DNA from: Norana najaformis
Lineage: Eukaryota; Annelida; Clitellata; Crassiclitellata; Hormogastridae
Length of the DNA stretch: 64,000 nt
Assembly: GCA_964023275.1 (NCBI GenBank)
Contig: OZ029915.1
Location: 18,453,775 to 18,517,774, forward strand
Reading direction: 5' to 3'
Position 1 is the stretch's first letter. Every line of letters begins with the position of its first letter. Made by a program: the position numbers and the translations under genes. Below, piece by piece: positions 1 to 9,838 of this stretch. A model generated the notes under the pieces. That model saw only the letters and a program-made list of their open reading frames with translations, searched no databases and was not told where the DNA came from.

Positions 1-900
1 AGAGATGGCATTGTACTCTTCTTTCATCCTGGTGGAGTGACCGATTGGAATAGAACCAAATTTGTTGCCGTTATTTAAAAGCACACATTTCAGACTACGT
101 TTTGAACTGTCGATAAAAAGACGCCACTCATCTGGGCTGTAATCCGACAGACCAATTTTCTTCAATAAGTTGCTGATGTCATTACAGAATACTAGGTTGT
201 TGTCTTCGGTAAAGAATGGCAGCAAATCCTTTTCTCTGTTTCTATAAATTGTAATTTTCGTTCCAGGCTGAAGTGCATTCTTTTCCTTTAGTCTGGACGC
301 AAGCAATTCAGAGGACTCTTTGGAAAGATTTAAGTCCCTGATCAGATCACTCAACTCTTTTTGGTCAAAACGTTCACTGTGTGAAGTTGATTGGAAATCA
401 CTGTCACTGCCCCCACTTTCTTCACTTTCGTCATCTTGTCCGATATTGGACATGCAAGTCTCATCGTCTGAGAGCTGAGGTAGTTCGCGAAAAGGTGGAA
501 CTGGTACAATATCCGAATGCGGAACAGGTCTCCTGGCTGAAGGTATATCAGGGTAAGACAACTTGTGACGATTATTTCGATTGATGCCTATGATATTAAC
601 CATACAAAAGTAACAGTCGTCGAAGTGGTTTATCAGTTCCCTCCAAACCATCGGTACACCAAATTTCAGGCAGCTTCTCTTTCCAATTGTCCAGTGGCGC
701 AATTGTTCAATACAAGTTTTGCATACTGTATGAGGAGCCCATTGCTTATCTTGATCTCCAAGTTTGACACCAAAATAACCTACATATGCTCTTTTTACAA
801 ACTCAGAAATCGGTTTCCTGTTTGCTTTTAGTGTGTATTCCCCACAAATGTAGCAAAATATGTCTGGATGGTTAAGCAGCTCCGTCTGGAAGTAGCCATA
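1..900 (-). CDS. Partial repeated-family protein with zinc-type Cys pairs, open at left edge
   Basis: The minus strand is open without a stop from 900 to the left edge, 300 codons. Three Cys pairs are visible in order: CYICG, CKTC and CYFC, within about the first 100 residues, followed by a Ser/Asp/Glu-rich linker and a conserved-looking block with WRLFIDSSKRSLKCVLL and IPIGHST. From memory this resembles an uncharacterised protein family found in many copies in cnidarian, arthropod and other invertebrate genomes, which suggests a mobile-element origin; no function is known to me. No ATG begins the frame: an in-frame TAA lies just upstream at about 901-906. Either the start is supplied by an upstream exon (a weak acceptor, CTTCCAG, is near 890) or this is a decayed copy. 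The C-terminus is outside the window. I see no break inside the 300 codons. Confidence 0.6.
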
Positions 901-1639
901 ACCTTAGGGATGTTCGCATCTGAGGAATTAAATGACTAACCTAAAAAATAGTAAGAACATGTAGTTATTTAATGCTCACATTCACAGATTGTTCTTGCGA
1001 CCAACTCTTAATATGCCCTAAGACGACTGCGGCTGCTCTAGCTTTCAGGAGGCGGTTTATATAGGCTATAAATGCTGACTTCAGCATAATCTATTTACAT
1101 AGTTCGAAACCATGAAACGCTGTATAAGCACAAATAAATTCTAAATGAGGCCATGAATTTAGTGCTGAGTAAGCTGTAGGCTACGGAATAGTTATTTCGT
1201 TGAATCAGCAATATCTCAGCACGCGGCAAGATATGCTGATTTTACATTATAAGGATGTAGGCATTATATGAATCAGCAAGAATTATAATTAGCCATAAAT
1301 AAAGCTTATTATGACATTTTAGTTTTGCCAAAGACATCGTTTAAAGAGTGGACTGGGTTTTCTTTACAAAATCGACGATATCTCAGAAACTAGACCTGAT
1401 GCACTCAATCCAATGACATTTTCTGAATAAGGCGCCCAAAATTACCCCAAGAACAGGTCTAAAACCGAAGGCAACAAGAAAAAAAAATTTTCTGTTGGCC
1501 AGTGGTATTGCTGAGAGTTATAAGTTAGAGAAAGAATCATGAAATGCATGCGTTCAGGGATTTTCAGTCAGTGGAGGAATATCCTGGTGACAGCTCGGAC
1601 AAGTGAATTTTGGATGAATTGAAGACACTTAATTTCAGT
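901..1639. other. Unassigned DNA
   Basis: No convincing gene or named repeat was recognised here. The stretch is AT-rich without a long open frame. Confidence 0.4.
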
Positions 1640-2790
1640 GGATTCAATGCCAACAGTTATAGTAGGGGTTTTAATGAGGTAGTGATTTGGTAATTCATTG
1701 GTTTAACATTTGGTTTTGGTAATGATGGCCTGGGTCTAGGCCCCCATGCAATGAGGTCCATATTTATGAAAAGTGAATTGCAGTAGTCTAGTTTTGCGAT
1801 GGTAGATGCTGTTCTGAAGTCAAGCAAGAGGCGGACTCTGCGAAGGTCACAGATATGCATGAAGCAAAAGCGGTAAGGATGGGTGATATGAACAGAAAAA
1901 GTGAGGTTTTGGTCGAATATTAAGCCTACACCTAAATTGCGGACAGGAGTTAGTATTAAAAGTGTGAATGGAGGCAGAGTCCAGGCTGAGGGAGATAGAG
2001 GAGTCAGGAATTTTCTTAAGCTGATCGCGTAGGCCAGTAAGTACGAAATCGGTTTTAGATGGTTCAGGCACAAGAGATTGGATGCCATTCAGGAGGAGAT
2101 TTGTTTAACCACACGAAGAAGATGATCTATGGAGTCGACGAAACAAAAAAGAGATGAAGAATTGGGTGTTGTTAGCGCACAGATGATGGTCACCTGAGTT
2201 TGCTTTAATGAGTGAACTGAGTGGTGTAATGTAGAGAATAAACAGAAGAGGTCCAAGAACGGAGTCCTGTGGAATTCTACAAGTGAGAGGGCATGATTGG
2301 GAAGGTTTCTGGTGTTTGAACAGAGAAAGAGTGGGAGGAGAGATGAGACTGTATCCAGTGGAGAGCAGTGTCAGTGTCAATAAAACCAAACCAGGTTGAA
2401 AGTCTTTGGAGTGAGATAATTGTAATCAATGGTGTCGAAGGTTGATGAAATATCAAGAAGGCAGAGGCAAGAAACCTGTTGATGAGAGACGGCAGAGGAA
2501 GCTTGTTGTAGAGAGAAGTGAGTAGGGTTTCAGTTGAATGGCGTTAAGTAAAGCCAGCCTGGTGTGGATTAAGAAGTGAGTAGGAAGCTGGATATAGTCA
2601 CTGATCCGAGAGAGGACAATTCATTTGGTTAATTTGGAGATGAAAGAAAGGCTAGATACAGGCCGGTTGTTCGAGAGGATTTCTTTATTAAGTGATGATT
2701 TCTTGAAAAAAAGAGTAACTAGAGAGTGTTCGAAGAAGAGTGGGAAATTATCAGTAGACAAGCAGAGGTTAACTATTGTTGATAATGAAG
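1640..2790 (-). mobile_element. CR1/L2-type LINE fragment, decayed
   Basis: Reading the minus strand in several frames gives pieces of a non-LTR reverse transcriptase in the right order. First comes a stretch like STETLL and FDTIDY (near 2590-2420), then SVLGPLLFILYI and a degenerate YADDTQ motif written CANNTQ (near 2270-2170), then the C-terminal part with VRNLGV, FDQNLTFS and KLDYCNSLF (near 1950-1750). Frameshifts and the mutated catalytic motif show that it is dead. The clade is inferred from the general look of the C-terminal thumb region and is not certain. A second LINE on the opposite strand begins at about its right end. Confidence 0.7.
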
Positions 2791-4020
2791 ATCATTTTGG
2801 AAAGAATAAGGAATCAGACGGAAGCAGAAGTGGCGGAGGAACAGGCGGGTTTTAGGAGGGCTAGAGGGACAAGAGACCAGATAACAAACCTGAGAATTGT
2901 TATGCAAAAGGCAAATGAACATCAACAACCTCTTTTCATGTGCTTTGTAGACTTCAAAAAAGCTTTTGATTCAATAGCACATGAAACATTATGGACAACA
3001 ATGATAGAAATGGGATTTCCTGGACACATAATAAAGTTGTTATCCAAGCTGTACAAGAAACAAAACGCAAAGATCAAAGTGGCAGGAACACTATCTGGAG
3101 AGTTCAGAGTCAGGAGAGGGGTGAGACAAGGATGCGTGTTGTCTCCAAGTTTATTTAACATTCTGGCGGAGAGGGTAATGAGAGAGGCTTTGGAGGGTTT
3201 TGACGGAGGAGTGCAGATAGGGGGAAGGCGGTTGACAAACTTAAGATACGCAGACGACATAGTACTAATAACAGAATCTGAGAAGGAATTACAAACACTG
3301 GTTGAAAGATTAGACAGAGCAGGAAGGAAATATGGAATGCGGATTAACACGGATAAAACAAAGGTCATGACAACAGCAGAGACCAGGTGTCAGATCAGCA
3401 TAGGTCAGGAAACAGTGGAGCAGGTGAATACTTTCATGTACTTGGGCTCGAGGATCGACAGGGACAGCGATTGTGGAGCAGAGATAAGGGTACGACTTGC
3501 AAAGGGATATGCAATGGCTGCAAATTTTAAAAAATATGGAAAAGCCATGGCATATCACTGGTAACAAAGATGAGGCTCTTGATGACATTAGTATGGCCGG
3601 TGTCACTATACGGATGTGAGAGTTGGACTTTGAAGAAGGAGGAAGAGAGGAGGATAGAAGCATTCGAGATGAAATGTCTAAGAATGATCATGCAAATATC
3701 GTGGATGGAAAAGCGGTCAAATGAATGGGTACTGGAAGCGGCTGGAGTAGAGAGGAATCTTTTGAAGACAGTAAGGAAAAGGAAATTGATCTATTTTGGC
3801 CACATCATGAGGAAGGAGGGAACATGCATCGAGAAGGAGATAATACAGGGCACAATACCGGGAGGACGGAAAAGAGGAAGACCGAGAATAAACTGGTTGG
3901 GCAACATCAGGGCATGGACTGGGCTAACAATGGAGGAGATGCTCAGGCTGGTGGAGGACAGAGGACACTGGAGGAACATTGTGCATGATGCGGCCGAATC
4001 TCGGAACGAGGAAGGCTGAG
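2790..4020 (+). mobile_element. RTE-like non-LTR retrotransposon, 5'-truncated, one frameshift
   Basis: The frame 2776-3564 encodes the reverse transcriptase core: EEQAGFRRARGTRDQI, DFKKAFDSI, RQGCVLSPSLFNI and the catalytic LRYADDIVLI. The frame 3570-4019 encodes the usual C-terminal tail with YGCESWTL, EKRSNEWVLEAAGV, YFGHIMRK and GRKRGRPRINW. The two parts belong together: the frame changes by one base in or near the A-rich run at about 3525-3540. The endonuclease and the first part of the RT are missing. In animal databases such ORFs are often labelled endonuclease-reverse transcriptase; I place it near the RTE/RTEX/Proto2 group with moderate confidence. A related copy lies at 44528-45062. 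Confidence 0.8.
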
Positions 4021-4423
4021 AACGGACGGATAATGAATGGAATATGGACAGATGCGCAGTCTTTGAGCAAGGAAGCAGAGATAGGGTCAAGTTTGCGCTG
4101 TGTATTTGGAAGAGAGTTTAACAGATATTATATATCTGAGTCACTGATGTGGGTTGGAACACAGATACTGAGGATCGTGGTGGGGAGGGTGAGCGGTCAT
4201 GAGTGGGGGATCCAGAAGCATCAGCAGGTAGATTTTTGCTGGTTTTGGAAAGTAGAGATTGAAGAGAAAACGGCGGGTATTGATATTGTACGTAAAGGAA
4301 CAACAGAATGAATCAGCTGTTGAAGAAAACGGAAGAGAAGTTGGAAGTGAGTTACCGAGTACCGATGCAGGAATTGGTTTATAATTTTCCACGCAGCGAA
4401 GGCAATGGCTAGGTGATCGGGAA

Positions 4424-4560
4424 CGATACGATAAGATCGGATGAGTCGAGATTTTGGTCGAAAATCATATTTAAGTTGCGGACATGAGAGATTGGTAGTA
4501 AAGGTGTGGTTGGAGACAGAGTCCAGTTTAAGTTAGGTAGAAGGTATGGAATTTTTCTTT
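4424..4560 (-). mobile_element. Short LINE remnant, related to the 1640-2790 copy
   Basis: The sequence at 4440-4555 resembles 1900-2020 base by base over about 110 bp: the gagattttggtcgaa, gttgcggaca and acagagtccag blocks occur in the same order in both. It is therefore a second fragment of the same LINE family in the same orientation. Confidence 0.55.
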
Positions 4561-5589
4561 ATTATTGCTTTGCTGTTTTATTCACGCAGGTTTATTAGTA
4601 TAAAGTTAATTGGGTTTTAGATGGTTTCAAGCACAGAGGATTAAATAACAAGGTTGCTGATTCGAGCGTAGGATCAACCATAATTATTACAAAGAATATT
4701 ATTATGAATATTAGTTTTCTTATTTATATCTAGCGCTGTTAGATAACGTTGAAGGCACTAAATTTCGTTTCCGTACTTACTGCCATATATGGCGCTATAC
4801 AACCCTGCCCTTTATGGGCACAACTAAAAGAGCGCACTTTTTCTGCTATCGAAAATGAGGCAGCCAATCAGTAGCGTCGCTTGTTCCAAAATGGCGTCCT
4901 TTGTTGTGCTTAGGGTTGATTAGAAGTAAAGATTTTGAATTTTAAAAAGTGCAGATTTTGATGCAGTTCATGATCTTAAATAAGAAATTGGATTATCATA
5001 TGTGCAAAATATTTTTGAAGGAATCTTGCTGAAAATTTAAAGGTAAGGATGTAACATTACGATATTGTGCGACGTGCGTAGAGGTTCTTCAGTAAGTAAG
5101 ATTATTTCTGTAACATCGCATTGGACAGTTAAGTAAATCAAGCGTCATTTTCTAACATCACCAAGTATTCGTCTTATTCTTGTAATAGTGTTGGAGATTG
5201 ATTGTTGGCCATTGTATTTTTCCTGAGTTCTTTGGAGTGAAATCAAGCTTGAGCCATGTGATCCGCACGGAAAGATTTGTCCTGATGTTGTGTTTTGTTG
5301 CCTTATTCAGGCCTAATTAACCTGTGTAGTTGCAATAATCAGTCTCGAAATCATCAAAAGATGGCGCCCAAATTGTGTCGAAATAAAGCGCTGCCCCTCC
5401 TGGTAGGCCTTAGCACCAGTTATAAAATAAATGAGCAAGTAAGTAATCAGTAATGACAGCGACATTCGCTGAACCGTAAAAGCGTAACCAGAATTTGCTG
5501 TCTTTTCGTGATCTCTTAATCTCAGAAGACAGCGTACTTCAGCTTATGGTAATTCTGGAGAAATGGTCGCTTGCCCTACGTAAAAAAAC
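4561..5589. other. Unassigned DNA
   Basis: No gene or named repeat was recognised. There is no open frame that looks coding, and no clear terminal repeats. Confidence 0.35.
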
Positions 5590-6130
5590 GCGGCGAAACC
5601 TATTAACAAATACAAATATAAATACATATCCGGATTCCGGGTTACTAGAGTGTCACCTAGCGAAATATAATGTTTCAACAAAATTGCGCAGCGCGCATCA
5701 TTAATTGAAAAGTTCACGAACTAATTGGAACTGTACTTGTTCTATATGGGTCTCATAAAATGAATCTAGTTGCACTCTGGCAGTCACATTCCTTGAATAC
5801 AGATTCAAATACAGATTCACGAAATTTCGGAAATTCAGCATATACATATACAGATTTGCCTATATAGAGAAAATGCACAATTCAGACCAGGATGGTCATA
5901 AGGATCCATAAGGGAACTATACTTGGTCTATATGGGTCTCATAAAATGAATCTATTTGTACCCTGGCAGTCACACTCCTTGAATACAGATTCAAATACAG
6001 ATTCGCGAAATTCCGGAAATTCAGCATATACAAATACAGGTTCACCTATATTGAGAAAATGCACAACTCAGGCAAGTGTAGTCATAAGGGTCCATAAGGA
6101 ACCCATACATGGCCCTTAAGGGTCTCATGA
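5590..6130 (+). repeat. Repeat with 186-bp tandem units, plus orientation
   Basis: Two full direct copies of a unit of about 186 bp begin at 5727 and 5913, and a third partial copy begins at 6098. Each starts with ggaact(g/a)tactt or a near variant and contains ctcataaaatgaatct, tggcagtcaca and cataaggatccataag-like segments. A leader at 5595-5690 (ccggattccgggtt) also appears, reverse-complemented, at about 19440-19520. The units appear reverse-complemented at 16390-16690. No protein is encoded. It is probably a non-autonomous element or satellite-like part of one. Confidence 0.75.
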
Positions 6131-6285
6131 AATACGTATTGACCTGCTGTATTTCAAGTACTTCCCAGCACTGCCTAGTCGCCTCTAAGAGTGAGAAGAA
6201 AGACATCCTGCTTGTGTTGGCTGCTATGTCGGCAAAGTCGCTGTTCGGGATGGACGTTGACCGGATAGAGTGGACAGCCGTCATC

Positions 6286-6540
6286 CTATAATACTATTTG
6301 CGTCATGTTTTTTCGCCCTAGACATTCACACTCAGTGAGATAGTGCACGTATGCCCAAGTTTTGACTCCTTCTGGCGCTATCCACTTTTTCGTGCCCAGA
6401 AGTCTCACGTTGGTCTTGTTCTGCTCATATACACCCAACAGGTGTCCATGGCTGACGTAGTGCTGGTTTTCACCGTTTAACAGCAGTAGAAGAGTGACGT
6501 TGTGGAATCTAGTCTCGCATGAGACATCTATTGGATACAA
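6286..6540 (-). pseudogene. Polinton-like protein fragment, downstream part
   Basis: The minus-strand frame contains MYPIDVS, HNVTLLLLLNGENQHYV and, further on, HYLTECECLGRKNMTQ. This is the order found after the VFG motif in a protein family I associate with Polinton/Maverick-type elements, where a repeated HV-LLLL-HY block is followed by a Cys/His finger region. Several expected Cys and His residues are altered, so it is probably non-functional. It is separated by about 1.17 kb from the matching upstream part at 7707-8095. Naming rests on remembered family resemblance only. Confidence 0.5.
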
Positions 6541-7706
6541 CCTGCGATTCCACCCTGTTACAAAATGTGATATTTGCCCATTCCTGTTGTAAATGCACCT
6601 GGGTGGCGGGAAAGTAGGATCGGCTGTTGGGCACGGTGAATAAGAAGGACGGCTGTACCGAAGGTTGAAGAGTCGCTAGGGTTGAGTCAGTTTCTGAGTG
6701 ATGGAGCGAGGGGAAGATGATTTTTGGGGAATTTGAACGAGGGTTCAGTCAGAAGAATTGGAGGAGCAAAGTCTGTGGCTGAAGTGACGGAAAGCTTGAG
6801 GAGCCGAGAAATGCTTTCCTTCCCTTAATCTTCGTATTCATAAGTGTGTGTGTGTATATATATATATATAGTGTTACATTTCAGCTAGTTTAAAATGTAT
6901 GTATTTCGAGTATGTATATATATATATATATATATATACATACATACATACATACACACCCGTGTTAGTGCGTAATTAAGGAGTCTGTTTTGGTTGTAGG
7001 CTACACACGATTTAAATAATGTATATAAGTCTGGCTATAAGTAAGACTCGTAGCGATATCTATTTGAATAGTTGAGGTCTTAGGTGTACTATTTGAATAA
7101 TGGACGTCAATTTTTGCAGGTTTGTGTATGCAGATATGTTAGAATGCTTTAAATGTATATCTGTGGTATTTAATATCTGCCGGAGATGGTATACTTTGTG
7201 CGTTGTTTGGTATGCAGTTTTGTGGTTTATGTAGGCTTACATGTTGGAAAACTGCTCACTGGAATTTAGTATTCAAGTATTTTGAAAAAGTTTATTGTTT
7301 GTGAATTTAGCCCGGTACCCATGGTCCTGGTGGTGTGGGTGAATTGGAGCTGGTTGGTTTGATGACATGAGACCGTTATAGAACTTGTGGACTGTGAATG
7401 AGGGATGGAATCTGAATCCAGTCAATTATTTCTGAGTGGTGATTCTGCGAGTGGAGAAGTTGACCGGAATAGGCCAGCGCCAGATGCCTGAGACTTCTAC
7501 TACTCCCGTAGGACTGTGGTAGTTGTGAGAGTTTATTTTGGTGTTTCTCTGTATAGGATGGTTTGTAGTGTTTTTGTGATAGGACTGTATGAGTTATTGG
7601 TTAATCAGTTGAAGGAAGAGTCTTTGTAAATAAAATCTGTAATTAAACATTGTAAATATAGGCTAACAACTGAAATTAGAAATTGGCTTTTCCTTGAAAC
7701 TTTAGT
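6541..7706. mobile_element. Unclassified insert splitting the Polinton-like fragment
   Basis: This block lies between two pieces of what looks like one protein. It contains TG and TA microsatellites (about 6844-6960) and, near its right end, AATAAA and ATTAAA-like motifs (about 7630-7650) followed by AT-rich sequence. No open frame in it looks coding. The exact ends and any target duplication were not resolved. Confidence 0.35.
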
Positions 7707-8095
7707 TTAATGAATTCGCGACACACCGAACACGCTTACTCTATGGTCAGGTTCTGGTGCTCGAACTTGCCGACGTCGGACACCTTTACTGGAAATTCGA
7801 TCCCGGAGAAATTCAGCAATCTTAGATGGGCACTGCATTTGATTGAGCGTTGGGAGTCTTCTGCCGGATACATTGCCGACAACACAGCCCACTCAAAGCA
7901 GCGGTTGTCTCTGTTTTGCACGTTAATGACAGCGCGAGGTCGAATGTAATTGCTGTCGTGAAACAGCCGATACTGAGCCGTACCTAAATTCAGCGCCTCT
8001 ACATTTCTGAGTCTCCACCCTGACCCTTCATTTGTGTACTCGTCCCGGCGTCTGAGCATCTGCGCCTTCAAGTGCATCTTCGATGTCACCCGCAT
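7707..8095 (-). pseudogene. Polinton-like protein fragment, upstream part
   Basis: The minus-strand frame 8095-7736 carries AVINVQNRDNRCFEWAVLSA and LNFSGIEFPVKVSDVGKFE, and a second frame at 7760-7707 continues with VSVFGVS. One frameshift therefore lies near 7740-7755. Sequences with INVQN..CF.WAVLSA and the GIEFPV..DI.KFE block occur next to protein-primed DNA polymerase domains in Polinton-like elements of invertebrates (family knowledge, from memory). No polymerase, integrase or capsid gene is present nearby, so only a relic remains. Confidence 0.55.
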
Positions 8096-8389
8096 TCTAT
8101 GATGAACAAATGTCTGAGTAAGGTGTAATCAGCATGCGATCGATGTTGTAACACGGCACTGCAAGTATTTGTTGCTATTTCATATAGCGCCTTTGCATTG
8201 CATCGGATACAAAGTAAGGTAAAATACAGAGAAGTGCTACAGTGTGGAATGAACAGTTGTTGAGCATTCTGATTAGGCTCATGGGTAGAATTTAGGGCTT
8301 CTGAAGTGCTTTTATGTTAACGAGAGCCGAGCATGTCTATGACTAACAATTCAGTAACCATTGGGATTTCTGGACATTAGCATGACCCT

Positions 8390-8624
8390 GAATAGCAGGA
8401 CAGTTCTGCATCGTGGCTCAGCCAAAAGACCCGTACCTGAAGATCGTAGGCTGTGAGGAGGGATGCAAAGAGAGACTTCATTTAAGGTAGTTAGGAGTGC
8501 TAATGGTATGAATTTTATAGGTCAGACCGACTAGCTTAAATCTTATCCGGATTTCCACAGGAATTCAATGGAGCTGATTTACTATAGCTAAGGAATTTCT
8601 ACGAGGAAGTGCACGCAGCACCAC
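8390..8624 (-). mobile_element. LINE 3' portion, left half of a split copy
   Basis: The reverse complement of this stretch matches the LINE at 29440-29640 over most of its length, for example the blocks cagttctgcat, ctcagcca, cccgtacctgaagatcgta and gtgcacgcagcacca. It is the downstream half of a LINE that was split by the gypsy element. The upstream half continues at 15815. Confidence 0.8.
8620..8624. repeat. Target-site duplication ACCAC, left copy
   Basis: ACCAC immediately precedes the LTR and is repeated directly after the other LTR at 15815-15819. The uninterrupted LINE relative at 29395-29420 (reverse complement gcagcaccacatgagcc) has it once, which confirms a 5-bp duplication. Confidence 0.85.
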
Positions 8625-9667
8625 TGTAGCGACTCCCCTCCCACCGTGTCCTCAGCTCTGTGCTCTTACTCGCTCACTTCAATTTGTTCAGTGGAGAGGA
8701 CGTCACGGCGCCTAGCAGGGATCTACTGCTAGGACTTGCGTAAATCAAACATGTATATATTTATACATCAAGCAAGAGTTCAATTGTCTCTAATTAACAG
8801 TTTTAATGTGTGTTAAAAGAAAAGGAAAACAAATGATAACAAATGAAAATACTTTACATATATGTACTAAAACGATAATCAAAGTTCACCTTAACTAACC
8901 TACCTAGGCCAGCATTGTCCTACTAATTGCAAAACGGTTATTGACATTACTAATTCAAAGGATAATAATAATAATAGATAAAATGAACCTCCCACGATGG
9001 CCGGCAGGTGTTTGATTCGAGTGATTGCTCAGTACAGAGACATTCGCGCGCCACCAGATAGTAATCTCTCCTCGCATTGGTTGTTCCAATTGCAGCTCAA
9101 TTTTCACCCGGCCAAGCGGGTGATTTCAATTGGTCTGAAGAGATCGTGTCACGACAGAATCGATAAAACAGAACAGCGTTTATATTATATCTCGGCCGCT
9201 CAGAGAGTTGCTCATCGAGCCGACTCCTTCGCAATTTCCTTTCTTTAACGAGTCGGAGGCAAAACAACTTCAGAAGCCCTCACGGTTTCTTCCAAGACTC
9301 GGAGTTTGCCTCGAGCGGAGACGCGAACGCTCGCACGATCCACGTCCTCGGCAGAACTGCTCTTTCGGGCGCGAAGAGTAGCGTCCTCAGAAATTCTTCC
9401 GCCTAGAGGGTAGATCAGTCCTGCCCTACCCTGGCTCAGTACAGCCCCATCGCACAGCCCGCGCCAGTTTAGCGTTCCCCTTTCCCACATTTACATAAAG
9501 ACATATACACATTGCAATGCTGGCCGTGGCAAGACAAATATATATATACAATGCTGGCCACTCAGTACATCTATGCCACTATCTATACACATATCTGTAC
9601 CCACTCAGTGAGTCACTCACTTCTATAAGACGGGATGTGTGCCTACAGGGGGGGGGGAATCGCTACA
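8625..9667 (-). repeat. 3' LTR of the gypsy element, complete
   Basis: The LTR is about 1043 bp and starts TGTAGCGACTCCCC and ends with a run of ten G then AATCGCTACA in the plus orientation. The two ends are imperfect inverted repeats (TGTAGCGAYTCCCC). A small open frame at 8997-9248 recurs in the other LTR and is probably not a gene. Confidence 0.9.
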
Positions 9668-9692
9668 TCCAGCCCCCACAAACTAAAAATTT
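9668..9692 (-). promoter_or_regulatory. Polypurine tract region next to the 3' LTR
   Basis: Read on the minus strand, the bases just before the LTR are GTGGGGGCTGGA, which is purine-rich and in the right place to prime plus-strand DNA synthesis. Confidence 0.55.
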
Positions 9693-9838
9693 GGCACAAA
9701 TTTTTTGTTCTTGTTACTGCACCCACTTCACAATTACCTGTCCAAACCTCTCGCTGCTTACTTGTCTGCTTGGGTGCGTGTTTATGCGTGACGTGGCCCC
9801 ACCCAACTACTTGTCTTATGCACACTACATAGCGTTTA

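Noticed and set aside
6844-6960. Regulatory role for TG/TA repeats
   Set aside because: Plain microsatellites without other supporting signals.
8997-9248. 83-codon frame repeated at 15373-15636
   Set aside because: It is duplicated only because it lies within the LTR; there is no domain and it differs at its end where the LTRs diverge.
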